A stretch of 37,629 bases of DNA from Nevskia soli DSM 19509 (lineage in GTDB: Bacteria; Pseudomonadota; Gammaproteobacteria; Nevskiales; Nevskiaceae), in contig NZ_JONR01000044.1 of assembly GCF_000711955.1 (NCBI RefSeq), positions 1-37,629 of the forward strand. Direction: 5' to 3'. Each line of letters starts with the position of its first letter. The stretch's first letter is position 1. The position numbers were made by a program, and so were the translations under genes. Below are positions 1 to 7,200 of this stretch, one piece after another. The notes beneath the pieces are model-generated. The model was given only the letters and a program-made list of their open reading frames with translations, did not search any database and was not told the DNA's origin.

Positions 1-264
1 AACCCGCTTCCATGCCCGCACCTGCGTGGCGGTATACAGGCCCGGGGTATTGCTGTAGCCGCGCGCCTGCCTGGATACGACAATGCCCTCCGAGACGATA
101 AGCCCTGCCGAAGCGCGTTGCGTGTAATAGGTCTTGGTTGTCTGCCTGGGCGCATAGGACGGAGCGATCATCCTGCAGCGCGTCATTGGCGCCATCACGA
201 TCCGGTTGGCCAGCATCAGGTTTTCCAGGGCATAGGGGGCAAACAGGATTCTTGAAGGGATCAC
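1..264 (-). CDS. Old Yellow Enzyme family alkene reductase (N-terminal part, cut by window start)
   Basis: The reverse strand encodes 88 residues open to the window edge. They match the start of FMN-dependent ene-reductases (NemA/OYE group): an early LFAPYAL, then NRIVMAPMTRCR (the FMN-binding first strand of the TIM barrel), YYTQRASAGLIVSEG, and a GYSNTPGLYT segment followed by TATQVRAWK. Family members reduce activated C=C bonds or nitro compounds with NAD(P)H in the cytoplasm. I chose the GTG at 264 because GGAGAA lies six bases ahead and no in-frame ATG precedes it. A perfect FNR-type box at 357-370 with a -10-like TAGCTT (334-329) would start transcription near 322. The catalytic C-terminal half lies outside the window, so substrate class cannot be judged. 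Confidence 0.85.
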   Translation of the reverse strand, partial: MIPSRILFAPYALENLMLANRIVMAPMTRCRMIAPSYAPRQTTKTYYTQRASAGLIVSEGIVVSRQARGYSNTPGLYTATQVRAWKRV

Positions 265-345
265 CGGGACTTCTCCGATCGGCTGCGGCGCGGACGCATA
301 CGCACAAATGCGACTTGGGATTCCGGCCAAGCTATTGCCGATCGT

Positions 346-381
346 CGCGGCGTGCCTTGATCTGGATCAAGGCATGCCGCG
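346..381. repeat. 36-bp near-perfect palindrome built around an FNR-type box
   Basis: The arms CGCGGCGTGCC and GGCATGCCGCG flank TTGATCTGGATCAA. Only one arm position mismatches (352/375). The dyad is far longer than an FNR site needs. It lies between the stop of the 50-aa gene (419) and the promoter of the ene-reductase, so it could also fold as an RNA hairpin ending the upstream transcript, although no T-run follows. That second role is inference. Confidence 0.6.
357..370 (-). promoter_or_regulatory. FNR/ANR-type box, perfect, for the ene-reductase
   Basis: TTGATCTGGATCAA. Reading on the minus strand, 22 nt beyond the box lies TAGCTT (334-329), a weak -10, placing the start near 322 and leaving a leader of about 58 nt before GTG 264. 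The box would sit at -41.5. Confidence 0.75.
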
Positions 382-418
382 GCGGAATCGGGCTTTTGGA
401 GCAAAATTCAGGCATTCA

Positions 419-571
419 CTACCGATTTCTCGACCTTGACACGCCTTCCCGGACGGCAACCGATTTGTCTGCCATTACGCGGCCACCGCTTGAATGGCCT
501 GCGCGAAGCTGCTTGCTTGCGTCTGCAAGTTCCCGCTTTGTTGGCGGCTTGATGGTTTCTTTCTTGGGCAT
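419..571 (-). CDS. Small basic conserved-type protein, 50 aa
   Basis: A 50-residue reverse-strand reading frame starts at ATG 571 with GGAG seven bases upstream. It begins MPKKETIKPPTKREL and continues ADASKQLRAGHSSGGRVMAD before a basic end. I recall similar short proteins (Pro/Lys-rich start, then ASKQL..GHSSGGRVMAD) annotated as hypothetical in many proteobacteria; their function is unknown. It has no signal peptide or membrane segment and is likely cytoplasmic. An FNR-type box at 738-751 with AACATT as -10 would give a leader of about 130 nt. Calling it a gene rests on the ribosome-binding site, the remembered family pattern and the regulatory context. Confidence 0.6.
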   Translation of the reverse strand: MPKKETIKPPTKRELADASKQLRAGHSSGGRVMADKSVAVREGVSRSRNR

Positions 572-737
572 TGCTGGCTCCGTTTGTGTCACGACCAATG
601 ACAGGGTTTTTGCTGGTCCGTATCGATCAGCATCATTTGAAAATTGCGTTCAACCCATGCTTGCCCGGCCATCGATCTGGCTGATTCGAGAAAACTCGCT
701 AATTTTTCAAATGTTAGTGTCACCGGCAGAGATAGCA

Positions 738-751
738 TTGATCTGAGTCAA
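738..751 (-). promoter_or_regulatory. FNR/ANR-type box, one mismatch, for the 50-aa gene
   Basis: TTGATCTGAGTCAA (one mismatch in the right half). On the minus strand, 22 nt beyond it is AACATT (715-710), start predicted near 703. The stretch 572-737 between this promoter and the 50-aa gene shows no other convincing reading frame. Confidence 0.6.
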
Positions 752-860
752 TGCGTAGGGCCATTGTCCAGGCAGATGCCGGATCAAGTTCGCAATGCGC
801 GGTCCCATCCCTGGTCTCATCGTGGCAGATAATGGAAGCGGCCAGCAGCCGACTACTGTC

Positions 861-1727
861 TTAGCGAGTGATCAGAACCGGCAATTCGCCCCAAGTAAGT
901 GCCGAATCAGTGCAGCCGCCGAACAGCAACTCTCGCGTCGGTCCACGACTGTATCCTCCCATCACCAGCATGCCGGCGTGCCAATCGCGCGCACAGGACC
1001 AAAGCGTTTCCATTGTGGATGCGCCGCTGTTAGTTGGGAGCCTGATCTGGGCCTGCACGTCGTGCCAGGCGAGATGGTTCACGACGGCCTGGATCGAAGC
1101 CTGGTCAACGCCATGTCCTTCATCAACGTTTGTCAGAATCACCTGTTTTGCTTGTTTCAGGACGGGCAGGGCAGCAGTCAAGGCGCGCGCCGACTCCGCG
1201 GTGTCCTTCCAGCAGATCATCGCAACCTCCAGGAACTTGCCGGTGAAATGCTCGGGGATGAGCAGCAGTGGTTGTCCACCCGCCAGTAGTGTTCTTTGGA
1301 CCAGGTCGGCAGGCAGTCCGTCCAGGCCCTTGGGGCGTCCCATTACCACGAGGTCATTGTGTCGGGCACGGAAGCATAGATTTTCCACAGGGTCGTGGTG
1401 CCCTTGCGAAATGCTTGCCGATATTCCGCCATAGGGGATCATTACATCGGTGGGAATAGCATGGGCGCCGCAGAATTCGGCGAAATGCCGCATAGAGGCT
1501 GCGGCGCGGGTATCCCCGCGTTTGGCAGCCCAATCCATGGCATCGCGCAGGGCAGCACCCATCAGGTGCAGACTATGAGGCATGTAAGCAAGAGCCTCGC
1601 TGCCGCCGGTGAAGTGATGGTAGCACTCGATATGACTGCCCGAGGGGCGCGCAATCGCCAATGCTGCGTCCAGCACGGCTTTATCGATGTCGCCGCCACT
1701 CAGCGGCACCAATATTGTCTTGATCAT
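861..1727 (-). CDS. Universal stress protein, two tandem UspA domains
   Basis: This 288-residue cytoplasmic protein has two UspA-type halves (roughly 1-150 and 155-288). The first opens with MIKTILVPLSGG and carries LVVMGRPKG; the second ends with LVMGGYSRGPTRELLFGG, resembling the G-x2-G-x9-G nucleotide-binding loop of ATP-binding USPs. Tandem USPs of this length (UspE-like) help cells survive growth arrest and oxygen or energy limitation. I start at ATG 1727, where the domain begins; a frame extending to 1778 would add 17 residues that do not look like the family and would overlap the predicted promoter. A perfect FNR-type box (1785-1798) with GAGAAT as -10 predicts a start near 1750 and a 22-nt leader. 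No strong Shine-Dalgarno sequence precedes the ATG. The groEL paralogue is divergent. Confidence 0.9.
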   Translation of the reverse strand: MIKTILVPLSGGDIDKAVLDAALAIARPSGSHIECYHHFTGGSEALAYMPHSLHLMGAALRDAMDWAAKRGDTRAAASMRHFAEFCGAHAIPTDVMIPYGGISASISQGHHDPVENLCFRARHNDLVVMGRPKGLDGLPADLVQRTLLAGGQPLLLIPEHFTGKFLEVAMICWKDTAESARALTAALPVLKQAKQVILTNVDEGHGVDQASIQAVVNHLAWHDVQAQIRLPTNSGASTMETLWSCARDWHAGMLVMGGYSRGPTRELLFGGCTDSALTWGELPVLITR

Positions 1728-1784
1728 GTTTGAAAGCCCGGCACGAGGATGTTCAAATTCTCGGCTCCCATGCTCCACCGTGCC

Positions 1785-1798
1785 TTGATCTGTATCAA
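1785..1798 (-). promoter_or_regulatory. FNR/ANR-type box, perfect, for the first usp gene
   Basis: TTGATCTGTATCAA on the plus strand. On the minus strand GAGAAT (1762-1757, four of six matches to TATAAT) follows after exactly 22 nt, giving a predicted start at 1750 with the box centred at -41.5. Confidence 0.8.
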
Positions 1799-2049
1799 CC
1801 GTATGGATCGAGACAACAGGCCGTGTCTCGCATTAGGACCCAGCCGCTACAGGGTTACGACCTGGCCGCACTGATTGCCGGGGAATTATCCCATCGGTTT
1901 ATCGGATTCCACGCAGCCATTGGGAATGGAGTCCGGGCGATGCAATGGCCTCATCTGAACCCGGTTAAGCACATGTCGGGAAATTAGCGGTGCTTCACCG
2001 TCGAGGCGCAGTGTGTGGGCGCTATTTGTTGTGGCGCAACAAAAAGTGA

Positions 2050-2063
2050 TTGAGCCAGATCAA
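2050..2063 (+). promoter_or_regulatory. FNR/ANR-type box, one mismatch, for the groEL paralogue
   Basis: TTGAGCCAGATCAA. The region TTAAATAT (2084-2091) begins about 20-22 nt downstream and could serve as -10. Predicted start about 2098, leaving a leader of some 16 nt that contains the AGAGG ribosome-binding site. Confidence 0.65.
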
Positions 2064-2113
2064 TGCACCTTCTTGCCTGTCCGTTAAATATCGACAATCT
2101 AAAGAGGCTGCCC

Positions 2114-3724
2114 ATGACATATACCCGCTTGTTTTATCGTAGTGATGCCCGAGAGAAGCTCCTGCGTGGCGCTGCCAAGTTGGCCGACGCCGTTCGCATT
2201 ACGCTTGGTCCAAAATCCAAGTCGGTTCTGATCCAGAAAAAGTGGGGCACTCCCGCCGTATGCAACGATGGCGTGAGCATCGCCAAGGCAATCACACTGG
2301 AAGACGCCGAAGAAAACCTGGCGGTCCAGACTCTGCGGCAGGCTGCCGAAAAAACCAATGAGGCAGTAGGCGATGGCACCAGCACATCGACGGTATTGGC
2401 GCACGCCATTTTCGCCGATGGCGTACGCAACGTGGTCGCCGGTGCCAGCGCCATCGATGTCAAGCGCGGACTCGACCGCGGCCTCAAGGCGGCAGTGACT
2501 TCGTTGCGGGCTCAATCGAGGCCGGTAAAGGAACGTCGGGAAAAGGCCCAAGTGGCCACCATCGCTGCACATAACGACCCGGACATCGGGGAACTGGTCG
2601 CAAGTGCCATGGAAAAGGTGGGTGGCGATGGGGTCATCACCGTGGAAGAGGCCAAGACTACCGAGACCACCCTGGAAGTGGTGGAAGGAATGCAGTTCGA
2701 CCGCGGCTATGCCTCGCCTTACTTTGTCACCGATCCCGAAAAGATGCAGTCGACCCTGGATGATGCCTACGTCCTGATCACCGACCGCAAGCTCAACTTG
2801 GTGAAAGATCTGATTCCCGTGCTGGAGCAGGTGGCTAAAACAGGCAAGCCGATCCTGTTCATCGCCGAGGAGATCGAGGCCGAAGCCCTGGCCACCCTGA
2901 TCCTCAACAATTTGCGCGGCGTATTGCGTTGTGCCGGCGTCAAGGCGCCTGGCTTCGGCGACCGGCGCAAGGAAATGCTGCAGGACATCGCCATAATCAC
3001 CGGTGGCCAAGTCATCTCTGAAGATTTGGGCCTGACTCTGGAAGGGGTGAAATTGGAGCAGCTTGGTCGTGTCGGCCGAGCCATCGTTGACCGCGAACAT
3101 ACCACCCTGGTTGGCGGCGCAGGTAGTCGCGAAACCATCGATAAGCGTGTTCAGCAGATTCGCAAGCAGATCGAACAGGCCAGCAGTGACTACGACCGCG
3201 AGAAATTGCAGGAGCGTGTGGCCAAACTCAGTGGCGGCGTAGCGGTGATTCGCGTCGGTGCGCCGTCCGAGGCGGAAATGAAGGCCAAGAAGGATGCGCT
3301 CGACGATGCGATATCGGCGACCAAGGCAGCGGTGGGCGAAGGTATCGTACCAGGCGGCGGCTTGGCGCTGTTGCGCGCCGTCAGCGCCGTGGCCGCGGAG
3401 GAGGGGCGTTCGGAAGGTGATGAGCGCACCGGCTTGCAGATCCTGCGCCGCGCTCTGGAAGTGCCGGCCCGCACAATCGCCGACAACTCCGCCGTAGACG
3501 ATGGCGTGGTGGTGGCGCGCATGTTGGCCGAATCCGCCAACGTCGGATTCGACGCAGCGGCGAAGCGATTCGTCGATATGTACGAAGCGGGCATCGTGGA
3601 TCCGACCAAGGTGGTGCGCATCGCCCTGGAAAACGCAGTGTCGGTGGCCAGCGTTCTGTTGCTGACCGAGGCCACAATCACCGAGCAGGGTGAAGACAAG
3701 GAGAAGGTGCCGGATGCTTCCTGA
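2114..3724 (+). CDS. groEL: GroEL (Cpn60, group I chaperonin) paralogue without adjacent groES
   Basis: This 536-residue protein spans the full Cpn60 fold: equatorial, intermediate and apical domains and back. The ATPase residues align with E. coli GroEL without gaps at the start: TLGP at 30-33, NDG with Asp52, and GDGTST with Asp87; the later AVGEGIVPGGG region is intact. Chaperonins refold proteins in an ATP-driven double ring with GroES. Two things are odd. No groES gene is next to it, and the C-terminus ends in an acidic/lysine tail (GEDKEKVPDAS) instead of the usual GGM repeats. This suggests a specialised paralogue beside a housekeeping groESL elsewhere. I start at ATG 2114, preceded by AGAGG; an upstream ATG at 2063 overlaps the FNR box. 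Expression under low oxygen is inferred from the box at 2050-2063. Confidence 0.93.
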   Translation: MTYTRLFYRSDAREKLLRGAAKLADAVRITLGPKSKSVLIQKKWGTPAVCNDGVSIAKAITLEDAEENLAVQTLRQAAEKTNEAVGDGTSTSTVLAHAIFADGVRNVVAGASAIDVKRGLDRGLKAAVTSLRAQSRPVKERREKAQVATIAAHNDPDIGELVASAMEKVGGDGVITVEEAKTTETTLEVVEGMQFDRGYASPYFVTDPEKMQSTLDDAYVLITDRKLNLVKDLIPVLEQVAKTGKPILFIAEEIEAEALATLILNNLRGVLRCAGVKAPGFGDRRKEMLQDIAIITGGQVISEDLGLTLEGVKLEQLGRVGRAIVDREHTTLVGGAGSRETIDKRVQQIRKQIEQASSDYDREKLQERVAKLSGGVAVIRVGAPSEAEMKAKKDALDDAISATKAAVGEGIVPGGGLALLRAVSAVAAEEGRSEGDERTGLQILRRALEVPARTIADNSAVDDGVVVARMLAESANVGFDAAAKRFVDMYEAGIVDPTKVVRIALENAVSVASVLLLTEATITEQGEDKEKVPDAS

Positions 3725-3986
3725 TCGTTGTGCCGATCCAATGGCAGCCATCCACTTTCGCTGACAATTATGAATTCCGTTGTGCCGTTCCAGTTCTCAA
3801 CGATTTCGAGGCCTCGTGGATTTTACCTCGAGGATCTTCCGCCGGTGTTGCGGGCGTGTCGGCGGCCCTAGATGTCTGGAACTGGATTATCGAGGGTGGC
3901 CCTTAAGGTTGAATCTGCAAATGGTCAGGCCATTGCAAAGATTACAAAAGTAACAATTAAAGCAAGTAAAGCAGGAAGGAGAAATC

Positions 3987-4613
3987 ATGGCTAAAAATAA
4001 ACCGAGCCGCTCGGAAGCCAAACGGACGCAGCTTCTCAAGATTGCCACAGAAATGTTTCTGGCGAGTGGCTACGAGGACGTCAGCGTGGATGCCATCGTG
4101 GCCCGGGCTGGCGGCACAAAGACCAATGTCTACAAGCTTTTTGGCGCCAAGTCCGAACTGTTTGCGGCGGTCGTGAAAGAATTATGTGAGTCAACTCCGC
4201 AGTCATATGAAGGCATCAATCTGGAGGCTATTGATCCGGCCGATGCCTTGCGCCAAATCGGGCGGCTCTACCTCACGGCTCTGCTCACCCGGCACTCGGT
4301 GCGACAGTACAGGATGATTATTGGTGAATCGGAGCGCTTCCCGAACGCGAGCAAGCGCTGGTTCAAGGCAAGCCCTGAGCGTGCCCGCGACACGATCGCC
4401 GCCTATTTTGAAAAAATAAAAATAGCGGACCGATCAAATCGCGCTGTATCACGGCGTCTGGCAGGGATGTTTCTCGATATGCTTGGCGGAGAGCAACTGT
4501 TTCGTCAACTCTTATCTGGGGCAACGCCGCCCACGTCCCGCGAGCTCAACAGGGTGGTGGAGGACGCGGTGGAAGTGTTCCTGCATGGCGCACTGTCGGC
4601 AAAGAAGAAATGA
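3987..4613 (+). CDS. TetR/AcrR family transcriptional regulator
   Basis: This 208-residue protein has an N-terminal TetR helix-turn-helix (about residues 12-58: TQLLKIATEMFLASGYEDVSV, then a turn and NVYKLFGAKSELF). A helical C-terminal ligand/dimer domain follows, with features of the AefR-like group (RMIIGESERFPN). Such proteins repress nearby or own genes until a small ligand binds; the ligand cannot be told here. AAGGAG sits six bases before the ATG. The 262-bp upstream region carries no FNR-type box, unlike its neighbours, and no convincing operator dyad or terminator. The flavin reductase-like gene follows on the same strand after 165 bp and is the nearest candidate target. Confidence 0.88.
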   Translation: MAKNKPSRSEAKRTQLLKIATEMFLASGYEDVSVDAIVARAGGTKTNVYKLFGAKSELFAAVVKELCESTPQSYEGINLEAIDPADALRQIGRLYLTALLTRHSVRQYRMIIGESERFPNASKRWFKASPERARDTIAAYFEKIKIADRSNRAVSRRLAGMFLDMLGGEQLFRQLLSGATPPTSRELNRVVEDAVEVFLHGALSAKKK

Positions 4614-4730
4614 AAGCGCAAGCTTCGTTCTCATGGCATCCGGCGAGTCGAGCAATCCAATTCGTGTGCGGCGCTAGATGCCCCAAGACCCTGCGAATCA
4701 AGTCATGCACCCAATCGCTGATTGCGGCGA

Positions 4731-4744
4731 TAGATCTATATCAA
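4731..4744 (+). promoter_or_regulatory. FNR/ANR-type box, one mismatch, for the flavin reductase gene
   Basis: TAGATCTATATCAA. GATCGT (4767-4772) lies 22 nt downstream. With the box at -41.5 the start would fall at 4779, exactly on the A of the ATG, so either the message is leaderless or the geometry differs here. Confidence 0.5.
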
Positions 4745-4778
4745 TTGCGACCAAGTCGGTAGTCCGGATCGTAAACGG

Positions 4779-5315
4779 ATGAAAAAACGTTCACTCGCCC
4801 TATCTATGGTGTATCGCCTGATCGAGCCGGGACCGGTAGTGCTCGTCACGACTGCCGACGGTACCAGGCTCAATGTCATGGCGATGTCGTGGCATACCAT
4901 GATGGATTTCGAACCGCCACTCATCGGCTGCGTGATCAGCGATAGAAGCTTCACGTTCGATATACTGAGGCGCCATCGCGAATGCGTGATCAACATCCCG
5001 ACGGTCGAACTGGCCAGGAAGGTCGTCCGCTGCGGCAACACTTCCGGTCGAACGATCGACAAGTTCAAGGTGTTCGGTCTGACGCCAATTCCCGCTACCT
5101 ATGTCCATGCGCCGCTCATTGATGAGTGCTACGCCAACCTGGAGTGCAAGCTCGTCGACAGCAGGTTGGTGGCGAAATATGACTTTTTCGTCCTCGAAGT
5201 GTTGAAAGCCTGGATTGATCGTTCACGGAAACACCCCGAAACGATCCATCATCTTGGCATGGGCAGCTTTATGGTTCCAGGCCGGACCTTCAAGCTGCCG
5301 TCGCGGATGAAATAG
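4779..5315 (+). CDS. Flavin reductase-like FMN-binding protein
   Basis: This 178-residue cytoplasmic protein has the split-barrel flavin reductase fold (DIM6/NTAB type). It opens with a PGPVVLVTTADG strand, then NVMAMSWHTMMDFEPPLIG, CVINIPTVELA, a GNTSGR-x-DKF motif, and a C-terminal GRTFKLPSR. Relatives bind FMN and either reduce flavin with NAD(P)H for a partner oxygenase or act as flavin-dependent oxidoreductases; the substrate is not known for this clade. ATG 4779 fits the family start (MKKRSLALSMVY). The next in-frame ATG (4806) would cut into the first strand. No good ribosome-binding site precedes either start. An FNR-type box lies immediately upstream. Confidence 0.85.
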   Translation: MKKRSLALSMVYRLIEPGPVVLVTTADGTRLNVMAMSWHTMMDFEPPLIGCVISDRSFTFDILRRHRECVINIPTVELARKVVRCGNTSGRTIDKFKVFGLTPIPATYVHAPLIDECYANLECKLVDSRLVAKYDFFVLEVLKAWIDRSRKHPETIHHLGMGSFMVPGRTFKLPSRMK

Positions 5316-5452
5316 CTCGTTTGCGGTGACCACCGTGCCTTGTCAGGCCGATGAAGGCCCGTCGATGGGCCCGAGCGGGCAGCACACTGTGGAGGTGCAT
5401 TTTTTCCATTGCAGCCTGAGCAGACGCCGGGTGATGCGCTAGCATTCCATGC

Positions 5453-6262
5453 CTACCATCGACCCGATGCACCGCCTCCGCCAAAGCCACCGCCGCCGCC
5501 GCGGAATCCACCCTCCTGCTTGCCGCCAAGGCCGAACAGGCTCCAAACGCCCAAAAAGGTCAGCAAGAAGGTAAGCAGAGCTACACCGACAGCAACAACC
5601 AGCGTTCCCGCTAACCACCAAGTCATCAGTCCAACCAAGGCTGCAGTGGTGACCGAGCCTGGAAAGCGACCCAGAAAGGAGCGCAGCATAACGCCGCCTA
5701 CCAGGGCAACGATGAGGATCAAGGGGCTGATTCGTCGGAGGTTGTCTTCGGCAGCCCCCCGATTTTCATCAGGTCCCGGTAGAGGCTCGCCATTGATAGT
5801 GCCAATCATGCGATCTACGCCGGCCGCGATGCCGCCGTAGAAATCACCTTCTCTAAAGCGCGGCACTATGATTTCGCTGATGATGCGCTTGCTGACAGCG
5901 TCGTTGAGTGCGCCCTCCAGGCCATATCCAACTTCGATTCGCAGCGTACGATCGTCCTTTGCGATCAGCAGGATTGCGCCGTCGTCGACCTTGGTGCGGC
6001 CGAGTTTCCATTGCTCCGCGACCCGAATGGAGTATTGCTCGATTGACTCTGGCTTTGTGCTGGCTACGATCAGGACGGCAAGTTGACTTCCTTTGTTCGC
6101 TTCAAACGTCCGCAGCGTTTGCTCCAGGGCCTGGATCTGGTCTTGCGATAGCGTTTGGGTTTGATCGATGACATGCCCCGTCAGGGACGGCACCGGCTGG
6201 TCCGCCGCGGCGAGGAATGGGATGCAAATCGCAAACACCCATAGAGCCGTTTTGTACATCAC
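5453..6262 (-). CDS. TPM-domain membrane protein (YgcG family)
   Basis: This 269-residue protein starts with a signal peptide (FAICIPFLAAADQ). A TPM domain follows (about 25-150; VIDQTQTLS, IEQYSIRVAEQWKLG, GAILLIAKDDRTLRIEVGYG, GLEG), then two or three hydrophobic segments (about 180-245) and a Gly-rich tail (GGGGGFGGGGASGRW). The TPM domain should face the periplasm. Members have been linked to envelope maintenance and, in plants, photosystem repair; the biochemical role in bacteria is unsettled. The gene follows lemA by 27 nt on the same strand, the usual lemA-TPM pairing, so the two probably act together in the envelope and share the FNR-type promoter ahead of lemA. Confidence 0.9.
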   Translation of the reverse strand: MMYKTALWVFAICIPFLAAADQPVPSLTGHVIDQTQTLSQDQIQALEQTLRTFEANKGSQLAVLIVASTKPESIEQYSIRVAEQWKLGRTKVDDGAILLIAKDDRTLRIEVGYGLEGALNDAVSKRIISEIIVPRFREGDFYGGIAAGVDRMIGTINGEPLPGPDENRGAAEDNLRRISPLILIVALVGGVMLRSFLGRFPGSVTTAALVGLMTWWLAGTLVVAVGVALLTFLLTFLGVWSLFGLGGKQEGGFRGGGGGFGGGGASGRW

Positions 6263-6289
6263 ACTCGTTCTCTATGCTGGCACCGGCGC

Positions 6290-6904
6290 TCAGTGCTGCG
6301 GTACCGGCGAAAAATTGACGGCGGGCGGTTTGGCAACCTGCGTCTCATTTTCCACGCTGAAGTTTGGCTTGATGCCGTAACCAAAAACCTTGGCCGTAAG
6401 GTTGCTGGGAAACCGGCGCACGGTGACGTTGTATTCCTGTACGGCCTGGATGTAGCGGTTACGAGCCACGGTGATGCGGTTCTCGGTGCCTTCCAGTTGC
6501 GCTTGGAGATCCCGGAAAGCGGCGTCGGACTTGAGCTGAGGATAATTCTCCGAGATGACCAGCAAGCGAGATAGGGCGCCGCTCAGCTCGCCTTGGGCTT
6601 GCTGGAATTTGGCGAAGGCCTGGGGATCGTTGATCAGCTCGGGAGTTGCCTGAATGGTACCCACTTTGGCGCGCGCATTGGTCACCTCGGTGAATACCCG
6701 CTCTTCCTGTGCGGCGAAGCCCTTGACTGTGTTGACCAGATTAGGCACCAGGTCCGCGCGGCGCTGGTACTGGTTGAGCACTTCCGACCAAGCTGCCTTG
6801 ATCTGCTCGTCTTGCGTTTGCAACGAATTGTATCCGCAGCCGGATAGCAGAACGAAACTCAGCCCCATCAATACCCGACCCACACTGCGAAACGGTGCAT
6901 TCAC
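6290..6904 (-). CDS. lemA: LemA family lipoprotein
   Basis: This 204-residue protein begins with a lipoprotein signal ending LLSGC (Cys23). The LemA helical domain follows: YNSLQTQDEQIKAAWSEV, NQYQRRADLVPNLVNTVKG, and later LEGTENRITVARNRY with YNVTVRRFPSN. LemA proteins are envelope proteins of long antiparallel helices. Their molecular function is unclear, though they commonly sit beside TPM proteins, as here. Lipidation at Cys23 would anchor it to a membrane facing the periplasm. A weak FNR-type box at 6981-6994 followed after 22 nt by TAAATT predicts a start near 6946 and a 41-nt leader. Confidence 0.92.
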   Translation of the reverse strand: MNAPFRSVGRVLMGLSFVLLSGCGYNSLQTQDEQIKAAWSEVLNQYQRRADLVPNLVNTVKGFAAQEERVFTEVTNARAKVGTIQATPELINDPQAFAKFQQAQGELSGALSRLLVISENYPQLKSDAAFRDLQAQLEGTENRITVARNRYIQAVQEYNVTVRRFPSNLTAKVFGYGIKPNFSVENETQVAKPPAVNFSPVPQH

Positions 6905-6980
6905 TTATGAATTACCTCTTTTCTTGCGGCAACCAATGGCAGCGAAGTTTTTAATTTAGGCCCAACCGGATGCAAGGGCC

Positions 6981-6994
6981 ATGATGCAGGTCAA
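6981..6994 (-). promoter_or_regulatory. FNR/ANR-type box, two mismatches, for lemA-TPM
   Basis: ATGATGCAGGTCAA. The sequence alone would be weak, but TAAATT (6958-6953, four of six) follows at exactly the 22-nt spacing shared by the other boxes, so I keep it at moderate confidence. Confidence 0.45.
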
Positions 6995-7120
6995 TGCGCA
7001 CCGGGGGTGAGCCATCAAATTCAAAAGGAGTGCCATCGTTGTCAGGTGTGTGGCCGACGGCCGGGTGATACGCGTTACGTCCACCTTTGTGCCAGTGGCC
7101 GTCCCGCAGCTACAGCGGGA

Positions 7121-7134
7121 ATGATAAGCATCAA
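7121..7134 (+). promoter_or_regulatory. FNR/ANR-type box, one mismatch, ahead of the pseudogene
   Basis: ATGATAAGCATCAA. CACACT (7157-7162) is the hexamer at the shared spacing, a poor -10. Start predicted near 7169, about 32 nt before GTG 7201. Suggests the gene belonged to the same regulon before it decayed. Confidence 0.45.
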
Positions 7135-7200
7135 TGCTGGTTCAATCGGATAACGCCACACTTAAAATGATTAACCGGTGGACTAACGGCAATTGACATC

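Larger units (their letters stand above)
1728..2113. other. Divergent intergenic region between usp and groEL paralogue
   Basis: This 386-bp region holds two FNR-type boxes, one facing each gene (1785-1798 and 2050-2063), each about 57-64 bp from its start codon. The roughly 250 bp between them contain open frames but none with a ribosome-binding site or recognisable product. I see no other structured element. Confidence 0.6.

Noticed and set aside
138..746. A 202-codon plus-strand frame across the ene-reductase start and two FNR boxes
   Set aside because: Overlaps two better-supported minus-strand genes and their promoters, and its translation resembles no family.
795..1434. Plus-strand frames opposite the first usp gene
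   Set aside because: Shadows of the USP coding strand with Arg/Ser/Pro-rich products.
1730..1987. An 85-codon plus-strand frame between usp and groEL
   Set aside because: No ribosome-binding site or family features, and it covers the usp promoter box.
2099..3751. A 550-codon open frame antisense to the groEL paralogue
   Set aside because: Low-complexity His/Gln/Asp-rich translation typical of the antisense of a well-biased gene; groEL identity on the plus strand is certain.
3806..3831. Possible terminator after groEL (TCGAGG...CCTCGA)
   Set aside because: Only a 6-bp stem with a long loop and no T-run.
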